64,000 nucleotides of DNA from Arachidicoccus soli (GTDB lineage: Bacteria; Bacteroidota; Bacteroidia; Chitinophagales; Chitinophagaceae), in NCBI RefSeq assembly GCF_003600625.1, contig NZ_CP032489.1, positions 186,001-250,000 on the forward strand. The letters run 5' to 3'. Below are positions 8,944-16,577 of this stretch, in pieces. The notes beneath the pieces are model-generated. The model made no database searches, was not told the origin of the DNA, and worked only from the letters and a program-made list of their open reading frames with translations. Position 1 is the stretch's first letter. Each line of letters begins with the position of its first letter. Both the position numbers and the translations under genes were made by a program.

Positions 8944-10467
8944 ATGGCTTCAAAAGATCAATTTCTACAAGCAGTAAACGCAGGATATAAGTTTAGTACG
9001 GAAAGTGTAAAATTAGGCGTGGGCATGTTGAATGGAAGTGCTGTGGAGGGTGCTGATGTGTTTTTACCTATAAAAATGATGAATCGTCATGGATTAATTG
9101 CTGGCGCTACCGGTACGGGAAAAACTAAAACTTTGCAGGTGATTAGCGAAATTTTGAGTGATGAGAGTGTACCTGTTTTGATGTTGGATATTAAAGGAGA
9201 TTTGAGTGGTATTGCGGCAGCAGGGGTTTTGAATGATAAAATAAAACAGCGATACCAGACATTGCATCTAGATTATAAACCCACTGCTTTTCCTGTTGAA
9301 CTTTTAACCCTCAGTAATGAGAAAGGTGTACGTTTGCGGGCTACAGTGAGTGAGTTTGGTCCAATATTGTTAAGTAAAATATTAGAACTCAATGATACGC
9401 AAGCTGGTCTCGTCGCCATCATTTTTAAATACTGCGACGACCAAAAAATGCCTTTACTTAATCTTCAAGACTTTATAAAAGTACTTCAATATATTGGTGA
9501 TGAAGGGAAGGAGGAAATAGAAAAATCCTACGGTAAAATATCCACAACCTCTACAGGAACCATTCTACGAAAAGTAGTAGAGTTACAACAACAAGACGCC
9601 GATACTTTTTTTGGAGAACCAAGTTTTGAAGTAGCTGATTTGATGCGTATTAGTGATGATGGCAGAGCTATGATAAATATTTTGCGCGTTACAGATATGC
9701 AAAGTAAGCCTAAACTATTTTCTACTTTCATGCTGCAAATGCTAGATGAGTTGTATGCCAGCTCTCCGGAAGTAGGTGATCAGGATAAACCAAAGCTTAT
9801 AATGTTTATTGATGAAGCACATCTTTTGTTTCAAGAAGCATCTTCGACACTGTTACAACAGATAGAAACTATTATAAAACTAATTCGCTCAAAAGGTATT
9901 GGTATATATTTCTGCACGCAAAATCCTCAAGATGTGCCTGCAAGCATTTTGAGTCAATTGGGCCTAAAAATACAACATGCATTAAGAGCGTTTACAGCTG
10001 CGGATCGTAAATCCATAAAACAAGCTTCAGAGAATTTTCCTGAAACTACATTTTATAAAACAGATGAACTGCTTACGGAATTGGGTATTGGTGAAGCGTT
10101 AATTACCTTGCTAAATGAAAAAGGTATTCCTACACCTTTGGTGCATACCTTACTTTGTTCGCCAAGAAGCCGTATGGATATTCTTTCTGAAGCGGAAATT
10201 GATGCAGTGGTGGCAAAAAGTAAATTGGTGAAAAAATATAGTCAAGAGGTGGATGATCAAAGTGCATATGAGATATTGACTGCTAAATTGCAGCAGGCAG
10301 CCCAACAAACAGCTGCAAAGGATACCGCGGCTTCGCAGAAAAAGGAAAGTAGTATTTTGGATAACCCAATATTAAAATCTGTAGCACGTACGGCGGCTGT
10401 AACTTTTACGGGATATATTACGCGCAGTTTATTGGGCGCATTGGGGCTAGGAGGGAGAAGAAGATAA
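8944..10467 (+). CDS. HerA-like ATPase, DUF853 (YjgR) family
   Basis: A 507-residue cytosolic P-loop ATPase of the FtsK/HerA superfamily. The Walker A loop GATGTGKTKT is at about residues 57-66, the Walker B strand LIMFIDEAHLLF at about 280-291, and a sensor-like IYFCTQNPQDVP follows. The middle part (LRATVSEFGPILLSKILELN) is typical of the DUF853 family, which is annotated as a helicase or ATPase but has no settled role. The C-terminal 30 residues are small and hydrophobic (GYITRSLLGALGLGG) and end in three arginines, so a membrane-associated tail is possible. No NurA-type nuclease is next to it, unlike true HerA-NurA pairs. Confidence 0.9.
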   Translation: MASKDQFLQAVNAGYKFSTESVKLGVGMLNGSAVEGADVFLPIKMMNRHGLIAGATGTGKTKTLQVISEILSDESVPVLMLDIKGDLSGIAAAGVLNDKIKQRYQTLHLDYKPTAFPVELLTLSNEKGVRLRATVSEFGPILLSKILELNDTQAGLVAIIFKYCDDQKMPLLNLQDFIKVLQYIGDEGKEEIEKSYGKISTTSTGTILRKVVELQQQDADTFFGEPSFEVADLMRISDDGRAMINILRVTDMQSKPKLFSTFMLQMLDELYASSPEVGDQDKPKLIMFIDEAHLLFQEASSTLLQQIETIIKLIRSKGIGIYFCTQNPQDVPASILSQLGLKIQHALRAFTAADRKSIKQASENFPETTFYKTDELLTELGIGEALITLLNEKGIPTPLVHTLLCSPRSRMDILSEAEIDAVVAKSKLVKKYSQEVDDQSAYEILTAKLQQAAQQTAAKDTAASQKKESSILDNPILKSVARTAAVTFTGYITRSLLGALGLGGRRR

Positions 10468-10526
10468 AATTTTGAATTTATTTAATCATTAGTGAATAAT
10501 TTTATTCACTCTATATATACAAGATT

Positions 10527-11504
10527 ATGCTAAAAGTAGGTGTTTTTGGAGTAGGTCATTTAGGTAAATACCATATCAATAACTGGAAGGAAATTGCAGA
10601 CGCGGATTTAATAGGATTCTATGACCCTAGTGATGAGAATGCTAAAGAGGTAGAGAAGAAATATGGGTTAAAAAGATACGCGGCTCCGGAAGCGTTGATT
10701 GATAAAATTGATATTGCTGATATTGTAGCTCCGACAAATTATCATTTTGAGTTGTGCGAGATGGCAATCAAGAAAGGAAAACATGTTTTTGTGGAAAAAC
10801 CCTTTGCGCATACTTTAGAAGAAGGCCGAAAACTTCTTTCGATGATAAAAGAAGCGAATGTAAAAGTGCAGGTTGGTCATGTGGAGAGATTTAATCCGGC
10901 ATTTCTAGCCGCCAAAAAATTTAATCTTCATCCAATGTTTATAGAAGTGCATAGATTGGCACAATTTAACCCGCGCGGAACAGAAGTAAGTGTAATTTTG
11001 GATTTGATGATTCATGACTTGGATATTATTTTGAGTTTGGTAAAAAGCGATGTGAAAAATATTTCCGCAAGTGGTGTTTGTGTGCTTACGGATACACCGG
11101 ATATAGCGAATGTGCGAATTGAATTTAATAACGGTTGTGTAGCAAATCTTACAGCTAGCCGCATTAGCATGAAAAAAATGAGAAAAATGCGACTCTTTCA
11201 AAAAGAGGCATATGTAGGAATTGATTTTCTGGAAAAGAAAACCGAGATTATTAAAATGAAACAAGATCATGATAAAGATACTTTTAACTTTGATATAGAT
11301 ACACCAAATGGGGGGAAAAAAACAATTGCAATTGCTAATCCGAAAGTTGATGACACCAATGCAATAAAAGATGAGTTGCAATCCTTTATTAGTTCAATTA
11401 TCAATCGCAAGTCCGTTGTGATAAGCGAAATTGATGGGTATCTTGCAATGGAAGTAGCACATCAGATTATTGAAAAAATAAATAATGGTGGAGTGGTCGC
11501 GTAG
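10527..11504 (+). CDS. Gfo/Idh/MocA-family NAD(P)-dependent oxidoreductase
   Basis: A 325-residue sugar dehydrogenase-type enzyme. The Rossmann fold begins GVFGVGHLGKYH (residues 5-16), and the family's catalytic-lysine motif VEKPFAHT is at about residues 91-98. The C-terminal alpha/beta domain starts near residue 120 (VGHVERFNPAF). Members oxidise or reduce hydroxyl groups of nucleotide sugars or inositols. The VGHVERFNPAF segment resembles UDP-GlcNAc 3-dehydrogenases (GnnA) used for 3-amino lipid A, but the partner aminotransferase is not adjacent, so that is a guess. It lies 59 bp after the HerA-like gene on the same strand. Confidence 0.87.
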   Translation: MLKVGVFGVGHLGKYHINNWKEIADADLIGFYDPSDENAKEVEKKYGLKRYAAPEALIDKIDIADIVAPTNYHFELCEMAIKKGKHVFVEKPFAHTLEEGRKLLSMIKEANVKVQVGHVERFNPAFLAAKKFNLHPMFIEVHRLAQFNPRGTEVSVILDLMIHDLDIILSLVKSDVKNISASGVCVLTDTPDIANVRIEFNNGCVANLTASRISMKKMRKMRLFQKEAYVGIDFLEKKTEIIKMKQDHDKDTFNFDIDTPNGGKKTIAIANPKVDDTNAIKDELQSFISSIINRKSVVISEIDGYLAMEVAHQIIEKINNGGVVA

Positions 11505-11695
11505 TTTATAATTGCAGTTGTAACCATCAAAATAAAATTATCAAAAGAAGAAGTTGAGGTGATACTTCTAAAATGAAAATTCTATTATTTTATATCGGAG
11601 AATTTTGTAGCGCATCTCTTTAACAGTGCTATATTCATTATCGTTTTGACAATCTTTACTTGGTTTTTTAAACATTTGAAAAAACAGGAATATCT

Positions 11696-12361
11696 CTAGT
11701 TTTTAATAATTCTTTCAGCAATTATTAAATCTATTGGTCTGGTAATTTTGATATTTTCTTCTTCTCCTTCTATTAAATAGATCTCTTTTCCGAAAGCTTC
11801 AACTACACTTGCTTCATCAGTAAATGAGCTTTGATAATCTTGCTGAAATGCTGGTAAAATAAGCTTGGAGATAAAAGTTTGTGGGGTTTGAATAATGCGA
11901 ATATTTTCCCTGTTGAGCAACTTGTTTTTTGAACCTTCAATTATTCGTATGCTATCAGTAACTGCAATGCAAGGAATGGCACTCCCTTTTTCTAAAGCTT
12001 GTTGATAACAGTTTCTAATTAAAGTTTCGCTGACTAAACATCGAACGCCATCATGTACAAAAATAATGGCTTCTTCACTTATCAAATCCAAGCCGTTTTT
12101 TACAGAACGAAAACGTGTCTCTCCGCCATTTATACAAATTATTTTATGAGGCGTTGAAAATGAATCCGCAATTTTTTTTCCTTCTTCTGCATACGAAGCT
12201 GGCAACACGATAATTATTTCGATGTCGTCAAATGCTTTCGTAAATGCAGTAATTGTATGCCAGAGAATGGGTTTATTTTTCAAGAATAAAAATTGTTTAG
12301 GAATAGCAGACTTCATTCTGGAGCCTGAACCACCCGCTACAATTACGGCAATTTTTTTCAT
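11696..12361 (-). CDS. ispD: 2-C-methyl-D-erythritol 4-phosphate cytidylyltransferase
   Basis: A 221-residue enzyme of the non-mevalonate isoprenoid pathway that joins CTP and methylerythritol phosphate. The nucleotide-binding N-terminus AVIVAGGSGSRMKSAIPKQF carries the conserved Arg and Lys; the HDGVRCLVS motif (about 100-108) and the TDSIRIIE and IQTPQTF segments match the family. The DEASVVEAFG motif near residue 187 completes the active site. It is a single minus-strand gene, divergent from the SPFH gene across 103 bp. With the polyprenyl diphosphate synthase at 1670 it feeds the same isoprenoid route, although the two are not linked. Confidence 0.95.
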   Translation of the reverse strand: MKKIAVIVAGGSGSRMKSAIPKQFLFLKNKPILWHTITAFTKAFDDIEIIIVLPASYAEEGKKIADSFSTPHKIICINGGETRFRSVKNGLDLISEEAIIFVHDGVRCLVSETLIRNCYQQALEKGSAIPCIAVTDSIRIIEGSKNKLLNRENIRIIQTPQTFISKLILPAFQQDYQSSFTDEASVVEAFGKEIYLIEGEEENIKITRPIDLIIAERIIKN

Positions 12362-12464
12362 CTAAAAATTTAATTTACAAAAGAAATAGGAAGATTTATT
12401 TGCTCAAAAGTATACAATCATATATTTCATCCAATAAATATATTTATCTTTCAAAAAAATTATT

Positions 12465-13397
12465 ATGATAGTTGGATATGCCGTTTTGGTTATTGCCCTA
12501 ATAATTATTATTAGTGGATTAGTTAGCGTTAATCAAGGTACCATTGCTGTAGTGACTATGTTCGGTAAATATCGGCGTATACTCCTGCCTGGATTAAATT
12601 TTAAAATCCCTTTGTTGGAACTGATTTATAAAAGAATAAGTATTCAAAATCGTTCCATTGAAATGGAATTTCAAGCTGTTACTTTTGATCAGGCGAATGT
12701 ATATTTTAAGACGATGCTATTGTATGCTGTAATGTCTGCAGATGCGGAGAATATACAAAAAGTGGCTTTTAAATTTATCAACGATAGAGAATTGATGCAG
12801 GCATTAGTACGTACTATCGAAGGGAATGTGCGTTCTTATGTGGCTACCAAAAAGCAAGCTGAGATTTTAGCGCTTCGCAGAGATATTGTAAATTCTGTAA
12901 AAGAAGAAGTAGATCATGTACTAGAAGATTGGGGTTATCATTTGCTTGACTTACAAATCAATGATATTACCTTCGACAAGGTGATTATGGAAAGTATGAG
13001 TAGAGTTGTTGCAAGCAACAACTTAAAGGCGGCTGCTGAAAACGAAGGCCAAGCCTTGCTCATCACAAAAACAAAAGCAGCGGAGGCTGAAGGAAATGCG
13101 ATTAAGATTTCTGCTGAAGCAGAAAGAGATGCTGCACAATTGCGTGGTCAAGGAATTGCATTGTTTAGGGAAGAAGTGGCGCGTGGTATGAGCGATGCTG
13201 CTTTACAAATGAAAAAGGCCGATATGGATACGAATGTAATTTTGTTTAGTATGTGGACAGAAGCCATTCAGGAATTTGCGGAAAAGGGGAATGGTAATGT
13301 AATTTTTCTTGATGGTAGCAGTGAAGGCATGCAGAAAACGATGAAACAAATTATGTCGATGGTTCAAATGAATTTATCAGGAACCGATAAAGATTAA
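12465..13397 (+). CDS. SPFH/prohibitin-domain membrane protein
   Basis: A 310-residue protein with one N-terminal membrane helix (about residues 4-22) and an SPFH domain from about residue 23 (NQGTIAVVTMFGKYRRILLPGLNFKIPLLE). A long alanine- and glutamate-rich coiled coil follows (NNLKAAAENEGQALLITK, then KAAEAEGNAIKISAEAER). This matches stomatin/HflC/QmcA-like proteins that form ring scaffolds in the inner membrane and often control membrane proteases. No NfeD partner is adjacent. The Nudix-cupin gene follows after 11 bp and is probably co-transcribed; no functional link is known to me. Confidence 0.9.
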   Translation: MIVGYAVLVIALIIIISGLVSVNQGTIAVVTMFGKYRRILLPGLNFKIPLLELIYKRISIQNRSIEMEFQAVTFDQANVYFKTMLLYAVMSADAENIQKVAFKFINDRELMQALVRTIEGNVRSYVATKKQAEILALRRDIVNSVKEEVDHVLEDWGYHLLDLQINDITFDKVIMESMSRVVASNNLKAAAENEGQALLITKTKAAEAEGNAIKISAEAERDAAQLRGQGIALFREEVARGMSDAALQMKKADMDTNVILFSMWTEAIQEFAEKGNGNVIFLDGSSEGMQKTMKQIMSMVQMNLSGTDKD

Positions 13398-13408
13398 ATA
13401 TTTATTGA

Positions 13409-14248
13409 ATGAACAGCTTTAACCTGCGTGTATATGGGCTTTTGATAGATGAAAACAATCGCCTTTTAGTGAGTGATGAATTTATTCGTGGGGATTATAT
13501 TACAAAATTTCCCGGTGGCGGATTAGAGTTAGGCGAAGGTACGCGGGAATGTTTGGTGCGAGAGTTTAAAGAAGAAACTAATTTAGACGTAACAATTGGT
13601 GACCATTTTTATACGACTGATTTTTTTCAACAATCTGCATTTAATAAGGATCATCAGATTATTTCTATGTATTATATGGTGCATTGTAAGTATGCTGAAC
13701 AGCTGGTTACGCACCAAGCACTCTTCGACTTTGCACCAGAGCAGGTTTCAGACCCAAATGGATCGAGTGAAGTTTTTCGTTGGGTAGAATGGAAAGATTT
13801 ATCTGAAAGTTCAGTTACACTTCCTATTGATAAAGTGGTTGTTAAGAAGTTATTAGGAGATAAACAATCAACTAAATCATCTCCTAAAAAATATTTTATT
13901 CAAAGCGACCCGTTTATCGTTCCTACGATCGATGGGAAATTAATTGAAGAACATTTTGGGTTAGCTTCCAACGGAGAAAACCGTATAAGTATTGCGCACA
14001 TGATTGCACCCCCTAATTGGACAGAACCGCATCAAATACCGGAATTTGATGAGTGGACATTGATTGTTTCGGGTAAAAAATCTATTGAAATTAATGGTGA
14101 GACTATAATGCTTCAAGTTGGTCAAAGTATTTTGATTGAAAAAGGTGCAAGAATAAAATATAGCAATCCATTTACTGAACCTTGCGAATATTGGAGTGTT
14201 TGCCTTCCTGCATTTTCAATAGAAAATGTAAATAGAGAGGAAGCCTAA
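13409..14248 (+). CDS. Nudix hydrolase-cupin fusion protein
   Basis: A 279-residue protein with two domains. Residues 1-150 are a Nudix hydrolase; the box (about residues 37-59) shows G-x5-E-x7-REFKEE with only the usual Gly near its end replaced (Asn), so metal binding should be intact. Residues 170-275 form a cupin: IAHMIAPPNWTEPHQIPEFD and EWTLIVSGKKSIEINGE, then a GQSILIEKGARIKYSNP strand. In the cupin HQIPEFDEW keeps a possible metal-binding His-Glu pair. Nudix enzymes cleave nucleoside diphosphates linked to another group; the cupin may bind the released moiety or regulate activity. Cytosolic, 11 bp downstream of the SPFH gene. Substrate unknown. Confidence 0.85.
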   Translation: MNSFNLRVYGLLIDENNRLLVSDEFIRGDYITKFPGGGLELGEGTRECLVREFKEETNLDVTIGDHFYTTDFFQQSAFNKDHQIISMYYMVHCKYAEQLVTHQALFDFAPEQVSDPNGSSEVFRWVEWKDLSESSVTLPIDKVVVKKLLGDKQSTKSSPKKYFIQSDPFIVPTIDGKLIEEHFGLASNGENRISIAHMIAPPNWTEPHQIPEFDEWTLIVSGKKSIEINGETIMLQVGQSILIEKGARIKYSNPFTEPCEYWSVCLPAFSIENVNREEA

Positions 14249-14261
14249 AACTTGATCTTTT

Positions 14262-15119
14262 TTAATTGAATCTTCCAAATCCGGTTATCACTCTGTAAGG
14301 CTTTTTGAAAAAATTACCCACAGTTTTATTAAATAGGTCTTTATAAAAAATTGGCGTAGAATGACCTGAATCGGGTAATATCCATAAATCTGATTTAGGA
14401 ATAGATTGCGCGATCAGCAATGTGTGTTGGGGTAAGATTACATCGTGGTCGCCACCAATGACTAGGGTAGGGCATTGAATAGTGTGCAACTGCTTAATTG
14501 AAATATGCGGTTCAAAAGATAATAAATGTGCCAGCTTTCTTTCGTGTTTTACCTCCGGTGTTTGTGGCATGGTATCTAGTTTATCATTCAAACTCATTGC
14601 CCAATGATAAACAAATGGATCTACAGCTGTTGTATCGGGACAAAGGTTTGCACCTGTGATAGCGAGTTTCTTTACTTTATCCGGATGTCTAATCGCCAAC
14701 AACAAACCTTCGATTCCACCATCACTCCATCCGATAACATAACAAGAATCAAGATGAAGTGAATCAAGCAAAGCATTTAAATCATCTGTCATCATCTCAT
14801 AGCTGAGAGAATCGCTGTTGTCTATTGATTTCCCTTGTGAACGACTATCTGCCAATATTACTTTGTAATTTTTTTCAAAGTAAGGAATCTGATAAAGAAA
14901 ATTATTGATAGAACCGCCATTGCCGTGAATGACGAGTAATGGCGCCCCTTGACCATAAGTTTCGTAATACATATTAAATCCACGAAGATGGATGTACTTA
15001 CCTACGGCCTCATTGCGACCGTAGTGCGTGGTGTCGAAAGGGGATTGCGCCTGGGCATATTGAGAACAAAATAAGACACTTATAGTTATTAAGAAGAAGA
15101 AGAAAGAATATTTTTTCAT
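14262..15119 (-). CDS. Secreted alpha/beta-hydrolase
   Basis: A 285-residue exported hydrolase. A signal peptide (MKKYSFFFFLITISVLFCS, cleavage after AQA) is followed by an alpha/beta-hydrolase fold. The oxyanion loop is VIHGNGGS, the nucleophile elbow is VIGWSDGGIEG (Ser in GWSDG), the acid is in GGDHDVILP and the catalytic His is in LPDSGHSTP, so the triad is complete. The substrate is not predictable; esterase, lactonase or epoxide-type activities share this fold. It converges on the Nudix-cupin gene with a 13-bp gap. Confidence 0.88.
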   Translation of the reverse strand: MKKYSFFFFLITISVLFCSQYAQAQSPFDTTHYGRNEAVGKYIHLRGFNMYYETYGQGAPLLVIHGNGGSINNFLYQIPYFEKNYKVILADSRSQGKSIDNSDSLSYEMMTDDLNALLDSLHLDSCYVIGWSDGGIEGLLLAIRHPDKVKKLAITGANLCPDTTAVDPFVYHWAMSLNDKLDTMPQTPEVKHERKLAHLLSFEPHISIKQLHTIQCPTLVIGGDHDVILPQHTLLIAQSIPKSDLWILPDSGHSTPIFYKDLFNKTVGNFFKKPYRVITGFGRFN

Positions 15120-15271
15120 AAGAAGAAATTTATCTTAGATATAAAGCTATTATAAATTACTCATTATTTCGGTGACTAAAGGAATGAATACATAAAGAAT
15201 TGAATCCTATGGATTTTAAAACTATTTAGTTTTTATATTCGGTCAAAAGATAAGCATAATTGAAACGGAAA

Positions 15272-15700
15272 CTATAAAATCTCCCAATCCTCGATTTCTC
15301 CTTCGATTATCTCAAATATTGGGTGTGGCTCTAAGCGTTTTGTTTGTTTAATTTTTTCATATTTGCCGGCATCTCTTATTGCAAGTTTTTTAAGTAAATG
15401 CTGCCATTCAAAACTCATTTGTCCATTTGTGACTTTTAACTTTTGCTCCTTAAAGGACCAATCAATTTTTTCTTTGGAAAAATTGTAACCTCTATATTTT
15501 GCCTCTTTATAAATTTCCGATAAATAGTGATTAATGCATTCTATTGGGTCCACAGCTGCTTTGAATCGCAATAATTGTGGATGTTGTGTATATCCCTTTG
15601 TCTTGCCCAATAAAACATGTTTTGCCAAAACTGCTTCACGCCATAAAGCGACCAAACCCTTGGCATCTAAATATTTGGGATGCAACGACCAAATGCGCAT
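15272..15700 (-). CDS. Pyrimidine-dimer DNA glycosylase-like protein
   Basis: A 142-residue protein matching the small Pyr_excise family: it opens MRIWSLHPKYLDAKGLVALW, then REAVLAKHVLLGKTKGYTQH. Members are related to T4 endonuclease V, which cuts at UV-induced cyclobutane dimers using the N-terminal amine. For T4-type chemistry the initiator Met must be removed; here residue 2 is Arg, where T4 uses Thr, so activity is not assured. Cytosolic, single gene, divergent from lipB across 93 bp. The family name is well supported; enzymatic activity is inferred. Confidence 0.82.
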   Translation of the reverse strand: MRIWSLHPKYLDAKGLVALWREAVLAKHVLLGKTKGYTQHPQLLRFKAAVDPIECINHYLSEIYKEAKYRGYNFSKEKIDWSFKEQKLKVTNGQMSFEWQHLLKKLAIRDAGKYEKIKQTKRLEPHPIFEIIEGEIEDWEIL

Positions 15701-15793
15701 TGTGTAATTTTATGTATTTTATTGAAATAATTTCAAAATTACTCCATTATTAATTAAGGTTTTGTGTAAACAATTATCCTTTAATTTTGTAAG

Positions 15794-16483
15794 ATGAAAC
15801 AAGTGCTATTTAAAGATTTAGGGCGAATGTCGTACAAGACAGCATGGGATTTTCAAGAGCAGAAATTAGCTGATAAAACCAGACTGAAACGTGAAGGTAA
15901 ATCGGAACAGATTGCAAGCGAGTTGTTTTTTGTAGAACACAATCCTGTCTTTACGTTAGGCAAAAGTGGCCATGAGGAAAATGTATTGTTATCAGAAGAA
16001 CAATTAGCAAAAAAAGGCATCGAATATTTTCATATCAATCGCGGTGGTGATATTACTTTTCACGGGCCGGGGCAAATTGTAGGTTATCCTGTTTTCGATT
16101 TAGAACAATTTAAAACAGACCTCGGTTGGTATTTGCGTAGTTTGGAAGAAGTCATCATTCTTACCCTTGCAGATTATGGAATTATTGGAGAACGGAGTAA
16201 GGGCGAAACGGGTGTGTGGATAGAGCCACATCGCAAAGGCTATGAAAGAAAAATTTGTGCAATGGGTATTCGCTGTAGTCGTTGGGTGACTATGCATGGA
16301 TTTGCTTTAAATGTAAATACTGATTTAGACTATTTCAATTTTATTATTCCCTGTGGTATCCAAGGAAAGCAAGTAACTTCTCTTAAGAAGGAACTCGGCT
16401 ATGAAGTTTCAATGGAAGAAGTAAAGAAAAAAATCAAACACAACTTCTGTAAAGTATTTGAAATAGAATTATCACAACTTTAA
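15794..16483 (+). CDS. lipB: Octanoyl-ACP:protein N-octanoyltransferase (lipoate biosynthesis)
   Basis: A 229-residue LipB, which moves octanoate from acyl carrier protein to the lipoyl domains of 2-oxoacid dehydrogenases. The family motifs are visible: NPVFTLGKSG, INRGGDITFHGPGQIVGYP, and the active-site region SRWVTMHGFALNVNTDLDYF. The conserved Cys-Lys pair is present in FIIPCGIQGKQVTSL. Homologues begin MKxVLFKDLG, supporting this start. A TAATTTTG box at 15782 lies so near the ATG that transcription would begin at the start codon, so it may be a chance match. Confidence 0.95.
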   Translation: MKQVLFKDLGRMSYKTAWDFQEQKLADKTRLKREGKSEQIASELFFVEHNPVFTLGKSGHEENVLLSEEQLAKKGIEYFHINRGGDITFHGPGQIVGYPVFDLEQFKTDLGWYLRSLEEVIILTLADYGIIGERSKGETGVWIEPHRKGYERKICAMGIRCSRWVTMHGFALNVNTDLDYFNFIIPCGIQGKQVTSLKKELGYEVSMEEVKKKIKHNFCKVFEIELSQL

Positions 16484-16529
16484 GATATTCATTGGTTTTA
16501 TTATCACAATTTGCCTCAATTTTGCAAAT

Positions 16530-16544
16530 TGCAATGTTGTTGCA
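16530..16544. promoter_or_regulatory. Fur/Zur-like palindromic operator upstream of the TonB receptor
   Basis: TGCAA-TGTTG-TTGCA is an inverted repeat with 5-bp arms, 34 bp upstream of the receptor ATG, and a further TTTGCAAATTGCAA overlaps its left side. TGCAA..TTGCA palindromes are typical of Fur-superfamily metal regulators (Zur, Fur, Mur). Which metal is sensed is an inference from the receptor that follows. Confidence 0.45.
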
Positions 16545-16577
16545 TTTTTTGATAAACCCAATTCTCAAATCGATTTT

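Noticed and set aside
15762-15789. TTG / TAATTTTG promoter-like match before lipB
   Set aside because: Spacer is only 17 bp and the start site would fall on the start codon; kept only as a comment.
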